Below, piece after piece: positions 37,740 through 46,829 of a DNA stretch of 64,000 nt. The stretch covers positions 22,600-86,599 of the forward strand of contig NZ_JAMPYG010000014.1 in the NCBI RefSeq assembly GCF_023700745.1. The letters are read 5' to 3'. Position 1 is the first letter of the stretch. Every line of letters starts with the position of its first letter. A program made the position numbers and the translations under genes. This DNA comes from Rhodoferax sp. Its GTDB lineage: Bacteria > Pseudomonadota > Gammaproteobacteria > Burkholderiales > Burkholderiaceae_C. Under the pieces are notes generated by a model. It was given only the letters and a program-made list of their open reading frames with translations, ran no database searches and was not told the DNA's origin.

Positions 37740-38843
37740 CAGACGCCCTGCTTCAAAGAGGCTTCGATGAAGGGGTCCAGGTCGCCGTCGAGCACTTTTT
37801 GCGTGGCCGAGGTCTCGTAGTTGGTGCGCAGGTCCTTGATGCGGCTGTTGTCCAGCACATAAGAGCGGATCTGGTGGCCCCAGCCCACGTCGGTCTTGCC
37901 GTCTTCGAGCTTTTGCTGCTCTTCCTGCTGCTTGCGCAGCTCGAAGTCGTAGAGCTTGGAGCGCAGGCGTTTCCACGCGATGTCGCGGTTGCCGTGCTGG
38001 CTGCGGCCGTCCTGGCACTGCACCACGATGCCGGTGGGCAAGTGGGTCAGGCGCACCGCCGAATCGGTCTTGTTGATGTGCTGGCCGCCCGCGCCGCTGG
38101 CACGGTAGGTGTCGGTGCGCACATCGGAGGGATTGATGTTGATTTCGATCGAATCGTCAATCTCGGGGTAGACAAACACGCTGGCAAAGCTGGTGTGGCG
38201 GCCACCCGAAGAGTCGAACGGGCTCTTGCGCACCAAGCGGTGCACGCCGGTCTCGGTGCGCAGCAGGCCAAAGGCGTATTCGCCCTCGACCTTGAACGAC
38301 GCACCCTTGATGCCGGCGGTGTCGCCCGGGGTTTCGTCTTCGATTTCGGTCTTGAAGCCCTTGCGCTCGCAGTAGCGCAGGTACTGACGCAGCAGCATGC
38401 TGGCCCAGTCGCAGGCCTCGGTGCCACCGGCGCCAGCCTGGATGTCGACAAAACAGTTCAGCGGATCGGCCGGGTTGTTGAACATGCGGCGGAATTCCAG
38501 GCCCTTGACGATCTCTTCGAGCTTGGTGGCTTCTTCTTCGATGTGATGCAGGCCGGCTTCGTCGCCTTCTTCCTTGCTCATCTCGAACAGTTCAGTGTTG
38601 TCGGCGAGTTCGCTTTCCAGTTCGCTGATGGTCACGACCACGCCGTCGAGTGCCTTCTTTTCGCGGCCCAGCTCCTGGGCGCGCTTGGGGTCGTTCCAGA
38701 CCGTGGGGTCTTCGAGCGAGGCGTTGACGGTTCTCAGGCGTTCAAATTTGGCATCGTAGTCAAAGATACCCCCGTAATTCAAGGGTACGGGCGGTCAAAT
38801 CGGCTAATTTTGTGCCAAGGGCGTTGATGCGTTCTGCTTCCAT
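37739..38843 (-). CDS. prfB: Peptide chain release factor 2 (programmed +1 frameshift)
   Basis: Recognises UGA and UAA stop codons and releases the peptide. The first 26 codons ([18 protein letters not shown]...) run from ATG 38843 to an in-frame TGA at 38762-38760. The main frame begins DYDAKFERL and contains the GGQ motif ([16 protein letters not shown]). The slippery CTT TGA with GGGGG upstream is the usual frameshift signal. A naive reading from a TTG at 38782 misses the real N-terminus. Confidence 0.96.
38760..38774 (-). promoter_or_regulatory. prfB programmed frameshift site
   Basis: On the minus strand CGGGGGTATCTTTGAC contains a Shine-Dalgarno-like G-run, the CTT P-site codon and the TGA followed by C. 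Ribosomes slip +1 when release factor 2 is scarce, giving autoregulation. Confidence 0.9.
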
Positions 38844-38899
38844 GATGCGGGTCCTGGTTGGGTGGAATTTCAAATAACCTGCTATTTTCTCATGCCGGG

Positions 38900-39802
38900 C
38901 TAAAGCATGAAGCGTTCCAGCAACTCAGCCACAGCCTGCGGCTGGTCATGGTGCAGCATGTGGCCGCAGTTGGGCAGCTCGACCCGCTCCAGTTGGGCCA
39001 CGGACTTCAAGCGTTCATGGTGCTCTGCCCTGGTGTATTGGCCGCGCCACAAGAGGGCGATGGTGTCTTCGGCGGCTTCCACCATCAATGTGGGCGCGGT
39101 GATGCAGCGCTGGATGGCCAGCATTTCGTCGACCCGGTAGAGCTGGGCATTGGCAATTTTGTGCGCGGCTTCGCCCAAAATGGACCACTGGCCCGGCGCC
39201 AGTTCGGCGGACCAATGTGCCGCCAGCCAATGGGCCTTGTCGGTGCCCAGGCGGGCGTTGGTTTTGATCAGGCGTTGGGCCACGGCTTCGAGCGAGTCGT
39301 AGGTCTTGAGTTGCAGCGCGCCGGAGTTGAACTGCTTCACGCCGTCAAGCCATTGGGTATAACGTCCCGGGGCCTGTTCAGCCCGCGTAGCGGGCAGGCC
39401 GAAACCTTCCAGGTTGACCAGGCGCCGTGTCCGCCCGGGTCGCACCCCGGCGTAAATCATGGCCACGTTGGCGCCCATGCTGTGGCCCACCAGATTCACG
39501 CTCTGACCCGGTGCAAAGTGGTCGAGCAGGGCATCCAGGTCGGCCAGGTAGTCCGGAAACCAGAAGGCGTCAGCGCCGCCGGATGGGGTCAGGCCAAAGC
39601 CGCGCCAATCGGGCGCGATGATGAAGTGGTCTTCGGACAGGGCATCGACCACAAATTGGAAGCTGGCCGCCACGTCCATCCAGCCGTGCAGCAGCACCAG
39701 CGGTGTTTTGTGGGGTCCGGCTTCGCCCCAGCAGCGCACGTGGTAATTCAAACGGCGTATTGGGACAAACTCGCTATGGGAAATTCTTTTCACTTGGTAC
39801 AT
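38900..39802 (-). CDS. Alpha/beta-fold hydrolase
   Basis: About 300 residues. LVLLHGWMDVAASFQFVVDAL carries the oxyanion region, NLVGHSMGANVA is the nucleophile elbow (GHSMG), and the terminal His is in LPNCGHMLHHDQP. The substrate is unknown; the sequence resembles esterases and epoxide-hydrolase-like proteins. The start MYQVKRISHSEF at 39802 is preferred to 39814. The promoter gap to the divergent acyl-CoA synthetase gene is only 13-25 bases. Confidence 0.88.
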   Translation of the reverse strand: MYQVKRISHSEFVPIRRLNYHVRCWGEAGPHKTPLVLLHGWMDVAASFQFVVDALSEDHFIIAPDWRGFGLTPSGGADAFWFPDYLADLDALLDHFAPGQSVNLVGHSMGANVAMIYAGVRPGRTRRLVNLEGFGLPATRAEQAPGRYTQWLDGVKQFNSGALQLKTYDSLEAVAQRLIKTNARLGTDKAHWLAAHWSAELAPGQWSILGEAAHKIANAQLYRVDEMLAIQRCITAPTLMVEAAEDTIALLWRGQYTRAEHHERLKSVAQLERVELPNCGHMLHHDQPQAVAELLERFML

Positions 39803-39827
39803 TCGACCGATCATAAGGAGTCATTGC

Positions 39828-41699
39828 ATGTCAGTCAGTCAAGCCAGCGACAAAGTTGCTCTTGTGCGCGCCGGCAGCGCTCATGCCTGGGCTCTGCCAC
39901 CCGCCTATGCCGGGCTGCACGGGGGCTTTGCCTGGCAGGTGCCAACGTATTTCAACATGGCGCAGGCCTGCTGTGCGCGTTGGGCAACGCAGCCGGACGC
40001 GTTACAAAACACAGCCATTCACGACTGTCAGCCCGATGAGGCAAGCCGTTCATATTCCTATGCCGAATTGCAGGACCAGGCCAACCGCCTGGCCAATGTG
40101 CTGACGGACCTGGGGGTGTTGCCGGGGGACAGGGTGGCCATCGTGATGCCGCAGCGCTTCGAGACCGCCGTGGCCTACATGGCGGTGCTGCAAATGGGGG
40201 CCGTGGCCATGCCGCTGTCGCAATTGTTTGGTCCGGAGGCGCTTGAATTTCGCTTGCAGGACAGCGAGGCTGTTGTGGCGATCGGTGACGCCCAGACCCT
40301 GGTAAACGTGCAGGCGGTGCGTGCCAGTTGCCCGGATCTGCGCCAAGTGATCGGTGTCCGGCTTGATGCCCAGACTCGGACGCTGGCCGACAAAGCCTAT
40401 GAACCGGCGCTGGCAGCCGCCAGTGACCAGTTTGATCTGGTCGAAACCCGCGCCGATGCGCCAGCCATCCTGATCTACACCAGCGGCACTACCGGTAACC
40501 CCAAGGGCGCGCTGATTCCGCACCAAGCGCTCATTGGCAACCTGACCGGGTTTTTGTGCAGCCAGAACTGGTTTGGTTTTGCCATGACGGCCACGCCAGC
40601 TGACAGCTTGCAGCAGCTGATCAACCCGGAACAATTACCTGCCGGCTCCGAAGCCGTATTCTGGAGCCCCGCCGATTGGGCCTGGACCGGCGGCCTGATG
40701 GACGCACTGCTACCGGCGCTCTATTTTGGCCGCCCGATCGTGGCGTTCAATGGCCGCTTCGGCCCGCAAGTGGCACTGGAATTGCTGCGCGACTTCAGCG
40801 TCACGCACACGTTTTTGTTCCCGACCGCGCTCAAGGCGATGATGAAAGCCTGTCCCGGCCTGCCTGGTCAGACGGTCCATGCGCAGTTCGGCCTCAAGTT
40901 GCAAGCCATCATGAGTGCCGGCGAGGCCGTGGGCGACGCGGTGTTCGACTACTGTCAGGCACAGTTGGGGGTGACCGTGAACGAGATGTTCGGCCAGACC
41001 GAGATCAACTACATCGTCGGTAATTGCGCCGCCCTGTGGCCACCCAAACCCGGCAGCATGGGCATGGGCTATCCCGGTCACCGGCTGGCGGTGATTGACG
41101 ATGCGGGCCTGGAGTGTGCAGCCGGCGAGGTGGGCGACGTGGCCGTCAACCGCTTTGATCGGCATGGCCAGCCGGACCCCATCTTCTTTTTGGGCTACTG
41201 GAAAAATGAGACCGCCACCCAGGCCAAATTCACCGGCGACTGGTGCCGCACCGGCGACCTGGCCAGCCGCGATGCCCAGGGGTATCTGTGGTACCAGGGC
41301 CGCAGTGACGATGTGTTCAAGGCCGCGGGCTATCGCATCGGCCCGGGCGAGATCGAGAACTGCCTGGTCAAGCACCCGGCTGTGGCCAATGTCGCGGTGG
41401 TGCCCAAGCCCGACGTGGCGCGTGGCGCGGTGGTCAAGGCCTATGTGGTGCTGTCGCCAGACTTTTTGACTGCCCGTGTCAACTACGCAGGAACCCAGGA
41501 CCAGTTTGAGGCTGAATTGATCGAACAGCTGCAAGCGCACGTCAAGGACAAACTGGCCCCCTATGAATACCCCAAGGACATCGAGTTCCTGGAGGCCTTG
41601 CCCATGACCACCACCGGCAAGGTGCAGCGCCGGGTACTGCGGCTGCAGGAAGAGGCGCGGGCGCTGGTGGCGGCAGCGGCCACAGCCGTAAGCCCGTAA
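39828..41699 (+). CDS. AMP-binding acyl-CoA synthetase (AcsM/short-chain acyl-CoA ligase type)
   Basis: A 623-residue adenylating enzyme that activates a carboxylic acid to acyl-AMP and then acyl-CoA. ILIYTSGTTGNPKGALIPH is the ATP-binding A3 motif, EMFGQTEINYIVGN the A5 region, GDWCRTGDLA the A7 motif and DDVFKAAGYRIGPGEIE the hinge. TGKVQRRVLR contains the catalytic Lys. It resembles propionyl/acetyl-type synthetases of this group. AAGGAG at 39814-39819 supports the start. A small hairpin with a T-run follows. Confidence 0.92.
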   Translation: MSVSQASDKVALVRAGSAHAWALPPAYAGLHGGFAWQVPTYFNMAQACCARWATQPDALQNTAIHDCQPDEASRSYSYAELQDQANRLANVLTDLGVLPGDRVAIVMPQRFETAVAYMAVLQMGAVAMPLSQLFGPEALEFRLQDSEAVVAIGDAQTLVNVQAVRASCPDLRQVIGVRLDAQTRTLADKAYEPALAAASDQFDLVETRADAPAILIYTSGTTGNPKGALIPHQALIGNLTGFLCSQNWFGFAMTATPADSLQQLINPEQLPAGSEAVFWSPADWAWTGGLMDALLPALYFGRPIVAFNGRFGPQVALELLRDFSVTHTFLFPTALKAMMKACPGLPGQTVHAQFGLKLQAIMSAGEAVGDAVFDYCQAQLGVTVNEMFGQTEINYIVGNCAALWPPKPGSMGMGYPGHRLAVIDDAGLECAAGEVGDVAVNRFDRHGQPDPIFFLGYWKNETATQAKFTGDWCRTGDLASRDAQGYLWYQGRSDDVFKAAGYRIGPGEIENCLVKHPAVANVAVVPKPDVARGAVVKAYVVLSPDFLTARVNYAGTQDQFEAELIEQLQAHVKDKLAPYEYPKDIEFLEALPMTTTGKVQRRVLRLQEEARALVAAAATAVSP

Positions 41700-41710
41700 A
41701 CTATAAAAAT

Positions 41711-41730
41711 CGGCTGCAAAGCCTTTTTTT
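41711..41730 (+). terminator. Short hairpin plus T-run after the acyl-CoA synthetase gene
   Basis: GGCT-GCAA-AGCC followed by seven T residues. The stem is only four pairs, but the GCAA tetraloop is a stable type. Confidence 0.5.
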
Positions 41731-41743
41731 ATTGAAATCACGC

Positions 41744-42808
41744 ATGAAAACCATTCAACTGGGTCAAAGCGACCTCCATGTCACGCCCATCTGCCTGGGC
41801 ACCATGACCTTTGGCGAACAGGTCGACGAAGCCACCGCTTTCGACATTCTGGATCGTTCACTGGAACGCGGCGTCAACTTCATCGACACGGCCGAAATGT
41901 ACGCCGTGCCACCCCGCGCGGAAACCTTCAACGCCACCGAGAAAATCATTGGCAACTGGCTCGGCCAACGCCCCGGCGCGCGGCACAAGCTGGTCATGGC
42001 AACCAAGGTTGCAGGCCCGTCGCGCAACATGTCGTGGATCCGTGGCGGCAGTCCGGATTTAACTGGCAAGGACATTCTGGAGGCCTGTGACGGCAGTCTG
42101 AGACGCCTGCAAACCGAGGTGATCGACCTGTACCAGATCCACTGGCCGGTGCGCAGTGTGCCCATGTTTGGTGGCCTCTATTATCACCCCGCCAGTGGCA
42201 GCGAGGGCACCTCCATCCATGCCCAGCTGGAGGCCTTGAACAAGTTGGTGCAGGCGGGTAAGGTGCGTGCCATCGGCTTGTCCAACGAAACCCCGTATGG
42301 TGTGCATGAGTTTGTGCGGCTGGCCGAGCAGTATGGCCTGCCCCGCGTGGCGACGGTGCAAAACGGCTACAGCCTGCTCAACCGCAGCGTTGAAAATGCC
42401 CTCGATGAAACCATGCAGCGCCTGCATGTGTCACTGCTGGCCTACTCGCCGCTGTCCTTCGGTCTGCTCACGGGCAAATACGATGCCACCGGCCTGACTG
42501 GACCCGGCACATCGCCTGAAGCCCGGTTGACCAAATTTGAGTCGAGTCGCAAGCAGCGCTGGGGCCGCCCCGAGGCGCTGGCTGCAGCACGGCGCTACAG
42601 TGCGCTGGCGCGGGACCACGGCATGACACCGACCCAGCTCGCGCTTGCGTTTTGTTACACCAAGTGGCAAGTGGCCAGCACCATCATCGGCGTGACATCG
42701 GTGGCCCAGTTGGATGAAAACCTGGCGATCTGGGGCACCACCCTGGCGCCAGAGTTGCTGCAAAAAATTGATGCCATTCGCTGGGAGAGTCGCGATCCGG
42801 CGATGTAA
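41744..42808 (+). CDS. tas: NADP(H)-dependent aldo/keto reductase (Tas type)
   Basis: A 354-residue oxidoreductase with the (beta/alpha)8 AKR fold. LGTMTFGEQVD and FIDTAEMYAVPPRAE hold the catalytic Asp and Tyr, VMATKVAGPSRNM has the Lys, and YQIHWPVRSVPMFG contains the His. The PPRAET motif marks the E. coli Tas/YajO-like group. It reduces aldehydes or ketones; the natural substrate is unclear. The start MKTIQLGQSDLHV at 41744 is the family start. Confidence 0.9.
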   Translation: MKTIQLGQSDLHVTPICLGTMTFGEQVDEATAFDILDRSLERGVNFIDTAEMYAVPPRAETFNATEKIIGNWLGQRPGARHKLVMATKVAGPSRNMSWIRGGSPDLTGKDILEACDGSLRRLQTEVIDLYQIHWPVRSVPMFGGLYYHPASGSEGTSIHAQLEALNKLVQAGKVRAIGLSNETPYGVHEFVRLAEQYGLPRVATVQNGYSLLNRSVENALDETMQRLHVSLLAYSPLSFGLLTGKYDATGLTGPGTSPEARLTKFESSRKQRWGRPEALAAARRYSALARDHGMTPTQLALAFCYTKWQVASTIIGVTSVAQLDENLAIWGTTLAPELLQKIDAIRWESRDPAM

Positions 42809-42869
42809 CCGGGCGCGCTGTAAGCCCGCTGGTTGGCATTTTCAAAATTTTTAGTGAAAGAGGACTTGT

Positions 42870-43292
42870 ATGAGTTTGGTTCAGTTGATCTATGTGAGTG
42901 ATCTGGTTGGTGACAACGAGGCAGAAATTGCTGCCATCCTGAAGTCCAGTGTGCGAAACAACAGCAAAAATGGCCTCACGGGCATGTTGCTGTACTCGCA
43001 CGGTAATTTTCTGCAGGTCCTGGAAGGTGAAAAGGACGCTGTGGATGCAACCTACCAGCGCATTTGCCAGGATGCACGCCACCGCAACACCATTGTGCTG
43101 ACCGAGGAAGACGTGACCCAGCGGCATTTTTCCAACTGGAGCATGGGTTACCGTCAACTGGGTCCGGAGCATGTCGCCAGTTTGCCCAAATACGCGCCTT
43201 ATTTTCAGTATGGATTTGACACCTCGGCCATCAAGGCCAAGCCGGGTGTGGCGCTCGAAATGCTGGAGTTATTCAGTCAGGGCATGATCTGA
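42870..43292 (+). CDS. BLUF-domain blue-light photoreceptor, stand-alone
   Basis: A 140-residue protein that is nothing but a BLUF domain plus a short C-terminal tail. The flavin-site residues can be placed: Tyr in LIYVSDL (residue 8), Asn in NNSKNGLTGMLLY, Gln in HGNFLQVLEG and Trp in FSNWSMGY. It should bind FAD and sense blue light, passing the signal to another protein. No output domain or obvious partner gene is adjacent. GAGG upstream of the ATG serves as ribosome site. Confidence 0.92.
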   Translation: MSLVQLIYVSDLVGDNEAEIAAILKSSVRNNSKNGLTGMLLYSHGNFLQVLEGEKDAVDATYQRICQDARHRNTIVLTEEDVTQRHFSNWSMGYRQLGPEHVASLPKYAPYFQYGFDTSAIKAKPGVALEMLELFSQGMI

Positions 43293-43307
43293 TTTTCTGG
43301 CCTTGGC

Positions 43308-43808
43308 ATGGCAAAAAAAGACCACGTCAGTCTGACACCCGCTACCCGGTTCCTCAAGGCCAGCAAAGTGGCCTTTACCGAGCACCCCTACGCCTATCTT
43401 GCGCATGGTGGCGCGCTGCACAGCGCCTCAGAACTGGGCTGGGACCCTTATGCGGTGGTCAAAACGCTCATCATGCAAGACCAGGACGGCAAGCCCCTGG
43501 TGGTGCTGATGCACGGCAACCGCAAGGTGTCGACGAAAAACCTGGCACGCCAGATCGGGGCCAAGTCGGTCGAGCCGTGTGCGCCCGAGGTGGCGAATCG
43601 GCACAGCGGCTATCTGGTGGGGGGAACCTCGCCGTTTGGTACCCGGCGCACCATGCCGGTTTATGTTGAGTCGAGCATTCTGGCGTTGCCCAAAATCCTG
43701 ATCAACGGCGGGCAGCGGGGTTATCTGGTGGGTCTGGAGCCGCAGCTCTGCGTGACGCTGCTGGGCGCTCAGGCTGTGCAGTGCGCGCTCGCTGAGGCCT
43801 TGTCCTGA
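43308..43808 (+). CDS. ybaK: Cys-tRNA(Pro)/Cys-tRNA(Cys) deacylase
   Basis: A 166-residue trans-editing enzyme of the YbaK/EbsC group that hydrolyses mischarged Cys-tRNA(Pro). VVKTLIMQDQDGKPLVVLMHGN, the Lys-containing VSTKNLAR and GYLVGGTSPFGTRRTMPVYVE with the conserved GxxP-type loop are family hallmarks. It follows the BLUF gene by 15 bases. Confidence 0.92.
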   Translation: MAKKDHVSLTPATRFLKASKVAFTEHPYAYLAHGGALHSASELGWDPYAVVKTLIMQDQDGKPLVVLMHGNRKVSTKNLARQIGAKSVEPCAPEVANRHSGYLVGGTSPFGTRRTMPVYVESSILALPKILINGGQRGYLVGLEPQLCVTLLGAQAVQCALAEALS

Positions 43809-43861
43809 CACTGGCAAAATAGCGCCATCGCACCCCGACCTTGGGGTGATCAGGAGTTGCA

Positions 43862-44602
43862 TTGGAATCCATACAGAAATTTTTACCGCTGTTGGCGGTG
43901 TTGGCGGCTTACCTGGTCGGGTCGCTGTCGTTTGCGGTCATCGTGAGCCGCGTCATGGGTCTGAGTGACCCGCGCACCTTTGGCAGCAAAAATCCCGGCG
44001 CCACCAATGTGCTGCGCTCCGGCAGCAAGGCGGCGGCCATCCTGACCTTGTTGCTCGATGCGGCCAAGGGCTGGCTGCCGGTGGTGCTGGTTAAATGGTA
44101 CGGTCCGGCCTATGGACTGGGCGATGGCACTTTGGCACTGGTCGGACTGGCCGCGTTTCTGGGTCATGTGTTTCCGGTGTTTTTCAGGTTTTCCGGTGGC
44201 AAGGGTGTGGCCACAGCGCTGGGCGTGCTGCTGGGGTTCAGCGGCTGGCTGGGGCTGGCCACGGCCTCGATCTGGCTGCTGATGGCGGTGGTGTTTCGCT
44301 TTTCGTCGCTGGCCTCCATCACGTCAGCGCTGCTGGCGCCGGTGGTGTATGTGCTGGGTGATGGCGGCTTGTGGATCATGAGCAAAAGCGTGGCCCTGTG
44401 TCTGGCCGTGATGTCGCTGTTGTTGCTCTACCGCCATGCCGAGAACATCAATCGCCTGTTCAAGGGGACGGAATCAAGGCTGGGCAAAAAAGCCGCCGCT
44501 CGGCCCGTGGCGCATGCACATGCGCACGGACACACCAAGCATGGCCACCGGCATCCGCCCCATCGTGATCAAAAAATCCACCCGAAAAATGATCACCCAT
44601 GA
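43862..44602 (+). CDS. plsY: Glycerol-3-phosphate acyltransferase PlsY with His-rich tail
   Basis: Inner-membrane acyltransferase using acyl phosphate to make lysophosphatidic acid, the first step of phospholipid synthesis. GSLSFAVIVSR, GSKNPGATNVLRSGSKAAA, FFRFSGGKGVATALG and the later EN-rich loop HAENINRLFKGTESRLG are the PlsY motifs. Usual length is about 200; here 246, because the last 35 residues form a His-rich tail (HAHAHGHTKHGHRH). The start is a TTG with AGGAG five bases upstream. The stop overlaps the amidotransferase ATG. Confidence 0.9.
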   Translation: MESIQKFLPLLAVLAAYLVGSLSFAVIVSRVMGLSDPRTFGSKNPGATNVLRSGSKAAAILTLLLDAAKGWLPVVLVKWYGPAYGLGDGTLALVGLAAFLGHVFPVFFRFSGGKGVATALGVLLGFSGWLGLATASIWLLMAVVFRFSSLASITSALLAPVVYVLGDGGLWIMSKSVALCLAVMSLLLLYRHAENINRLFKGTESRLGKKAAARPVAHAHAHGHTKHGHRHPPHRDQKIHPKNDHP

Positions 44603-45300
44603 AACTCTGCATTCTTGACAACGACGTTCTGGACCCGGCGGTCGCGGCGACCTACATCGGCTACGGCGCCATGTTCGAGCGTTTGCTGCGTCAGGCGGGG
44701 GCCGAGGGTACGTTTGATATTTTCAACACCGTCAGGGGTGAATATCCGGCTTCGTTCGAGCCTTATGACGCGGTACTGCTCACGGGCAGCAAGGCCGATT
44801 CGTTTTCACAGGAGCCCTGGGTGCTCGCGCTTAAGGACAAGGTGCAAGCGCTCCTGGAGGCCAAAAAAAAGCTGGTCGGCGTGTGTTTCGGTCACCAGTT
44901 GATTGCACTGTGTCTGGGCGCCAAGGTGGGCCGTGCACCGCAGGGCTGGGGTGCCGGGCGCATGCGCTACCAATGGCGTGCGCCTGATCTGCCGCAGGCG
45001 CAGGGCCGCGAAGAGGTGGCGTTATTGGCCAGCCATCAGGACCAGGTGTTTGAGCTGCCCCAGGGGGCCACTCTGCTGGCCAGCAGCGATTTTTGCCCGG
45101 TGGCGGCGTTTGCAGTCGATGACCACGTTTTTTGCGTGCAACCGCACCCCGAATTTGTTGAAGACTACAGCGCTTTTTTGCTCAACAAACGGCGCGCCAT
45201 GTTTGGCGAGGAGAAGTACCAGACTTTCACCCGGAGTCTGGCCAAGGGGCATGACGGCCAGGCGGTGGCGCGCATGATGGTAGCGTTCATCAACCAATAA
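44599..45300 (+). CDS. Class I glutamine amidotransferase (GMP synthase-like)
   Basis: A 233-residue amidotransferase domain standing alone. The nucleophile Cys is in VGVCFGHQLIA and the His/Glu pair in CVQPHPEF. Without a synthetase domain its partner is unknown; such genes are often called GMP synthase-like by similarity only. It starts in the plsY stop (ATGA), so it is translationally coupled to plsY. Confidence 0.87.
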   Translation: MKLCILDNDVLDPAVAATYIGYGAMFERLLRQAGAEGTFDIFNTVRGEYPASFEPYDAVLLTGSKADSFSQEPWVLALKDKVQALLEAKKKLVGVCFGHQLIALCLGAKVGRAPQGWGAGRMRYQWRAPDLPQAQGREEVALLASHQDQVFELPQGATLLASSDFCPVAAFAVDDHVFCVQPHPEFVEDYSAFLLNKRRAMFGEEKYQTFTRSLAKGHDGQAVARMMVAFINQ

Positions 45301-45335
45301 ACCGCGTTCCGGGTTCAGCCGGGGCTCGCGTACCA

Positions 45336-46292
45336 TCAGCCCGGCCGTGCGCCCAGCTGCAGGATCAGGTGGTGGTTCAAGTGCTCCTGAACCCCGGAGG
45401 CGGGCAAGGCTGCGGTAATGGTCGGGCTGCCGTTGTAGCTTGAATGCAGGCTGGGCGGACGCATCAGTTGACCTTTGTCGTTGAGCACAATGGCGATGTC
45501 GGGGTGCTTGTCCTGGTTGCGTCGGCGCATGACCACGCCCACGGTGGCGTTGTCAAGTTGCACAAAAGTACCGGGCGGGAACAAACCCACCACCTGCATC
45601 AGCGTCTGAGCGACCTGGTTGTTTTGTGCGCTGCTGCTGGCGACGATGCTTTTGGCCGACTCGGTGGCGCTACGTCCCGCGCGTGACTGCCGCGGGCTGA
45701 TCATGGCGGCATAACGGTCGACCACATTCAGTATGTGTGCCAGGCGCAGCGGTGCCGGCAGGTGCAGCAAATCTTCGCCCAAGCTCGTCTCCTGATGGTG
45801 CTGGAGCACTGTTTGCAGCCAGAGTGCATCGTCGATGCCCAGTGTGCGCAACAGATCCTCGCCGCGTGCTTCATGGGTCTGCAAGGCTACTTCCTGCTCC
45901 GGTGTCGGCCGCCCGCGCTGGTTGGCCAGTTGGTTTTGCAAGCCGGTCATGGCAATGTTCATGGTCAGGGCAGCACGTACCAGACTGTCGCGCTCGGTCT
46001 CCGGCAATTGAATTTCGCGGGCTACCAGATGACACAACACGGCACACACCAGCGCGTGCGAGGCGCTGTAGCCCACTGGCGAGTGCGAGGCCAGCTGAAA
46101 CAGCAGGTACAGCGCGACGTCGGTGTCGTGCTGGATCAGGTTTTGCATCCAGCGGTCGTATTGAAGAATGCGCGCGGCAAATTCCCTTGTCTTTTGCGGG
46201 TGGAGCAGCAGCATGGCCAGGCCTGCTTCCAGGTCGGACCAAAGACCGAGCAGGTCTTCGTACTCGTCCTCGGTCTTCAAGACAAAACTCAT
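45336..46292 (-). CDS. Degenerate HD-GYP-like protein
   Basis: A 318-residue protein with the helical layout of an HD-GYP domain: the first His in GYSASHALVCAVLC, HEARGEDLLRTLG, and LQHHQETSLGEDLL where HHE-x-DG-GYP would stand. The metal-binding HD pair is replaced by MNIA and the GYP triplet is absent, so phosphodiesterase activity on cyclic di-GMP is doubtful. A role as a binding or adaptor protein is an inference. It lies next to yajQ, whose family binds cyclic di-GMP. Confidence 0.75.
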   Translation of the reverse strand: MSFVLKTEDEYEDLLGLWSDLEAGLAMLLLHPQKTREFAARILQYDRWMQNLIQHDTDVALYLLFQLASHSPVGYSASHALVCAVLCHLVAREIQLPETERDSLVRAALTMNIAMTGLQNQLANQRGRPTPEQEVALQTHEARGEDLLRTLGIDDALWLQTVLQHHQETSLGEDLLHLPAPLRLAHILNVVDRYAAMISPRQSRAGRSATESAKSIVASSSAQNNQVAQTLMQVVGLFPPGTFVQLDNATVGVVMRRRNQDKHPDIAIVLNDKGQLMRPPSLHSSYNGSPTITAALPASGVQEHLNHHLILQLGARPG

Positions 46293-46328
46293 GAGGCAGC
46301 CACGGCCCGGACCGGATGACGCACTTGC

Positions 46329-46814
46329 TTAATCGCGGAAGTTGTCAAAGCTCAGCGGGATGTCGGTGATTTCCTTGCGCATCAGCGCCATGGCGGCCTG
46401 CAGGTCGTCGCGCTTGGTGCCGCTCACGCGCAGCTTGCCGTCCTGGATGGCGGCCTGCACCTTGATCTTGCTGTCCTTGATGATGCGCTGGATTTTCTTG
46501 CCCAGTTCGGTCTCGATGCCGTCGCGCACCTTGATCACCTGCTTGACCTTGTCGCCGCCCATTTTCTGCACGTCGCCCTTGTCCAGAAAACGCACGTCCA
46601 CATTGCGCTTGGTGAGTTTGTTGCGCAGGATGTCCTCGATCTGGCTGAGCTGGAAATCAGCGTCGCCGATCAGCGTGATTTCCTTGTCCTTGAGTTCAAT
46701 GGCAGCCGGCGTGCCCTTGAAGTCAAAGCGGGTGGTGATTTCCTTGGCTGTATTTTCAATGGCGTGCTTCACATCGACCATGCTGGCTTCGCAAACGGTA
46801 TCAAAAGAGGGCAT
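46329..46814 (-). CDS. yajQ: YajQ-family cyclic di-GMP-binding protein
   Basis: A 161-residue two-domain protein ([25 protein letters not shown] at the start; [35 protein letters not shown] near the end). The family binds nucleotides; in Xanthomonas and Pseudomonas members bind cyclic di-GMP and influence transcription. It is divergent from murB with 15 bases between starts and lies 36 bases before the degenerate HD-GYP gene on the same strand. Confidence 0.92.
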   Translation of the reverse strand: MPSFDTVCEASMVDVKHAIENTAKEITTRFDFKGTPAAIELKDKEITLIGDADFQLSQIEDILRNKLTKRNVDVRFLDKGDVQKMGGDKVKQVIKVRDGIETELGKKIQRIIKDSKIKVQAAIQDGKLRVSGTKRDDLQAAMALMRKEITDIPLSFDNFRD

Positions 46815-46829
46815 AAGGGTTCTCGCTAA

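Noticed and set aside
37740..38018. N-terminal extension of the HAD phosphatase by 93 residues
   Set aside because: The extension is Arg/Pro/Gln-rich translation of the prfB gene in another frame. The HAD motif starts four residues after the ATG at 37739, which overlaps the prfB stop.
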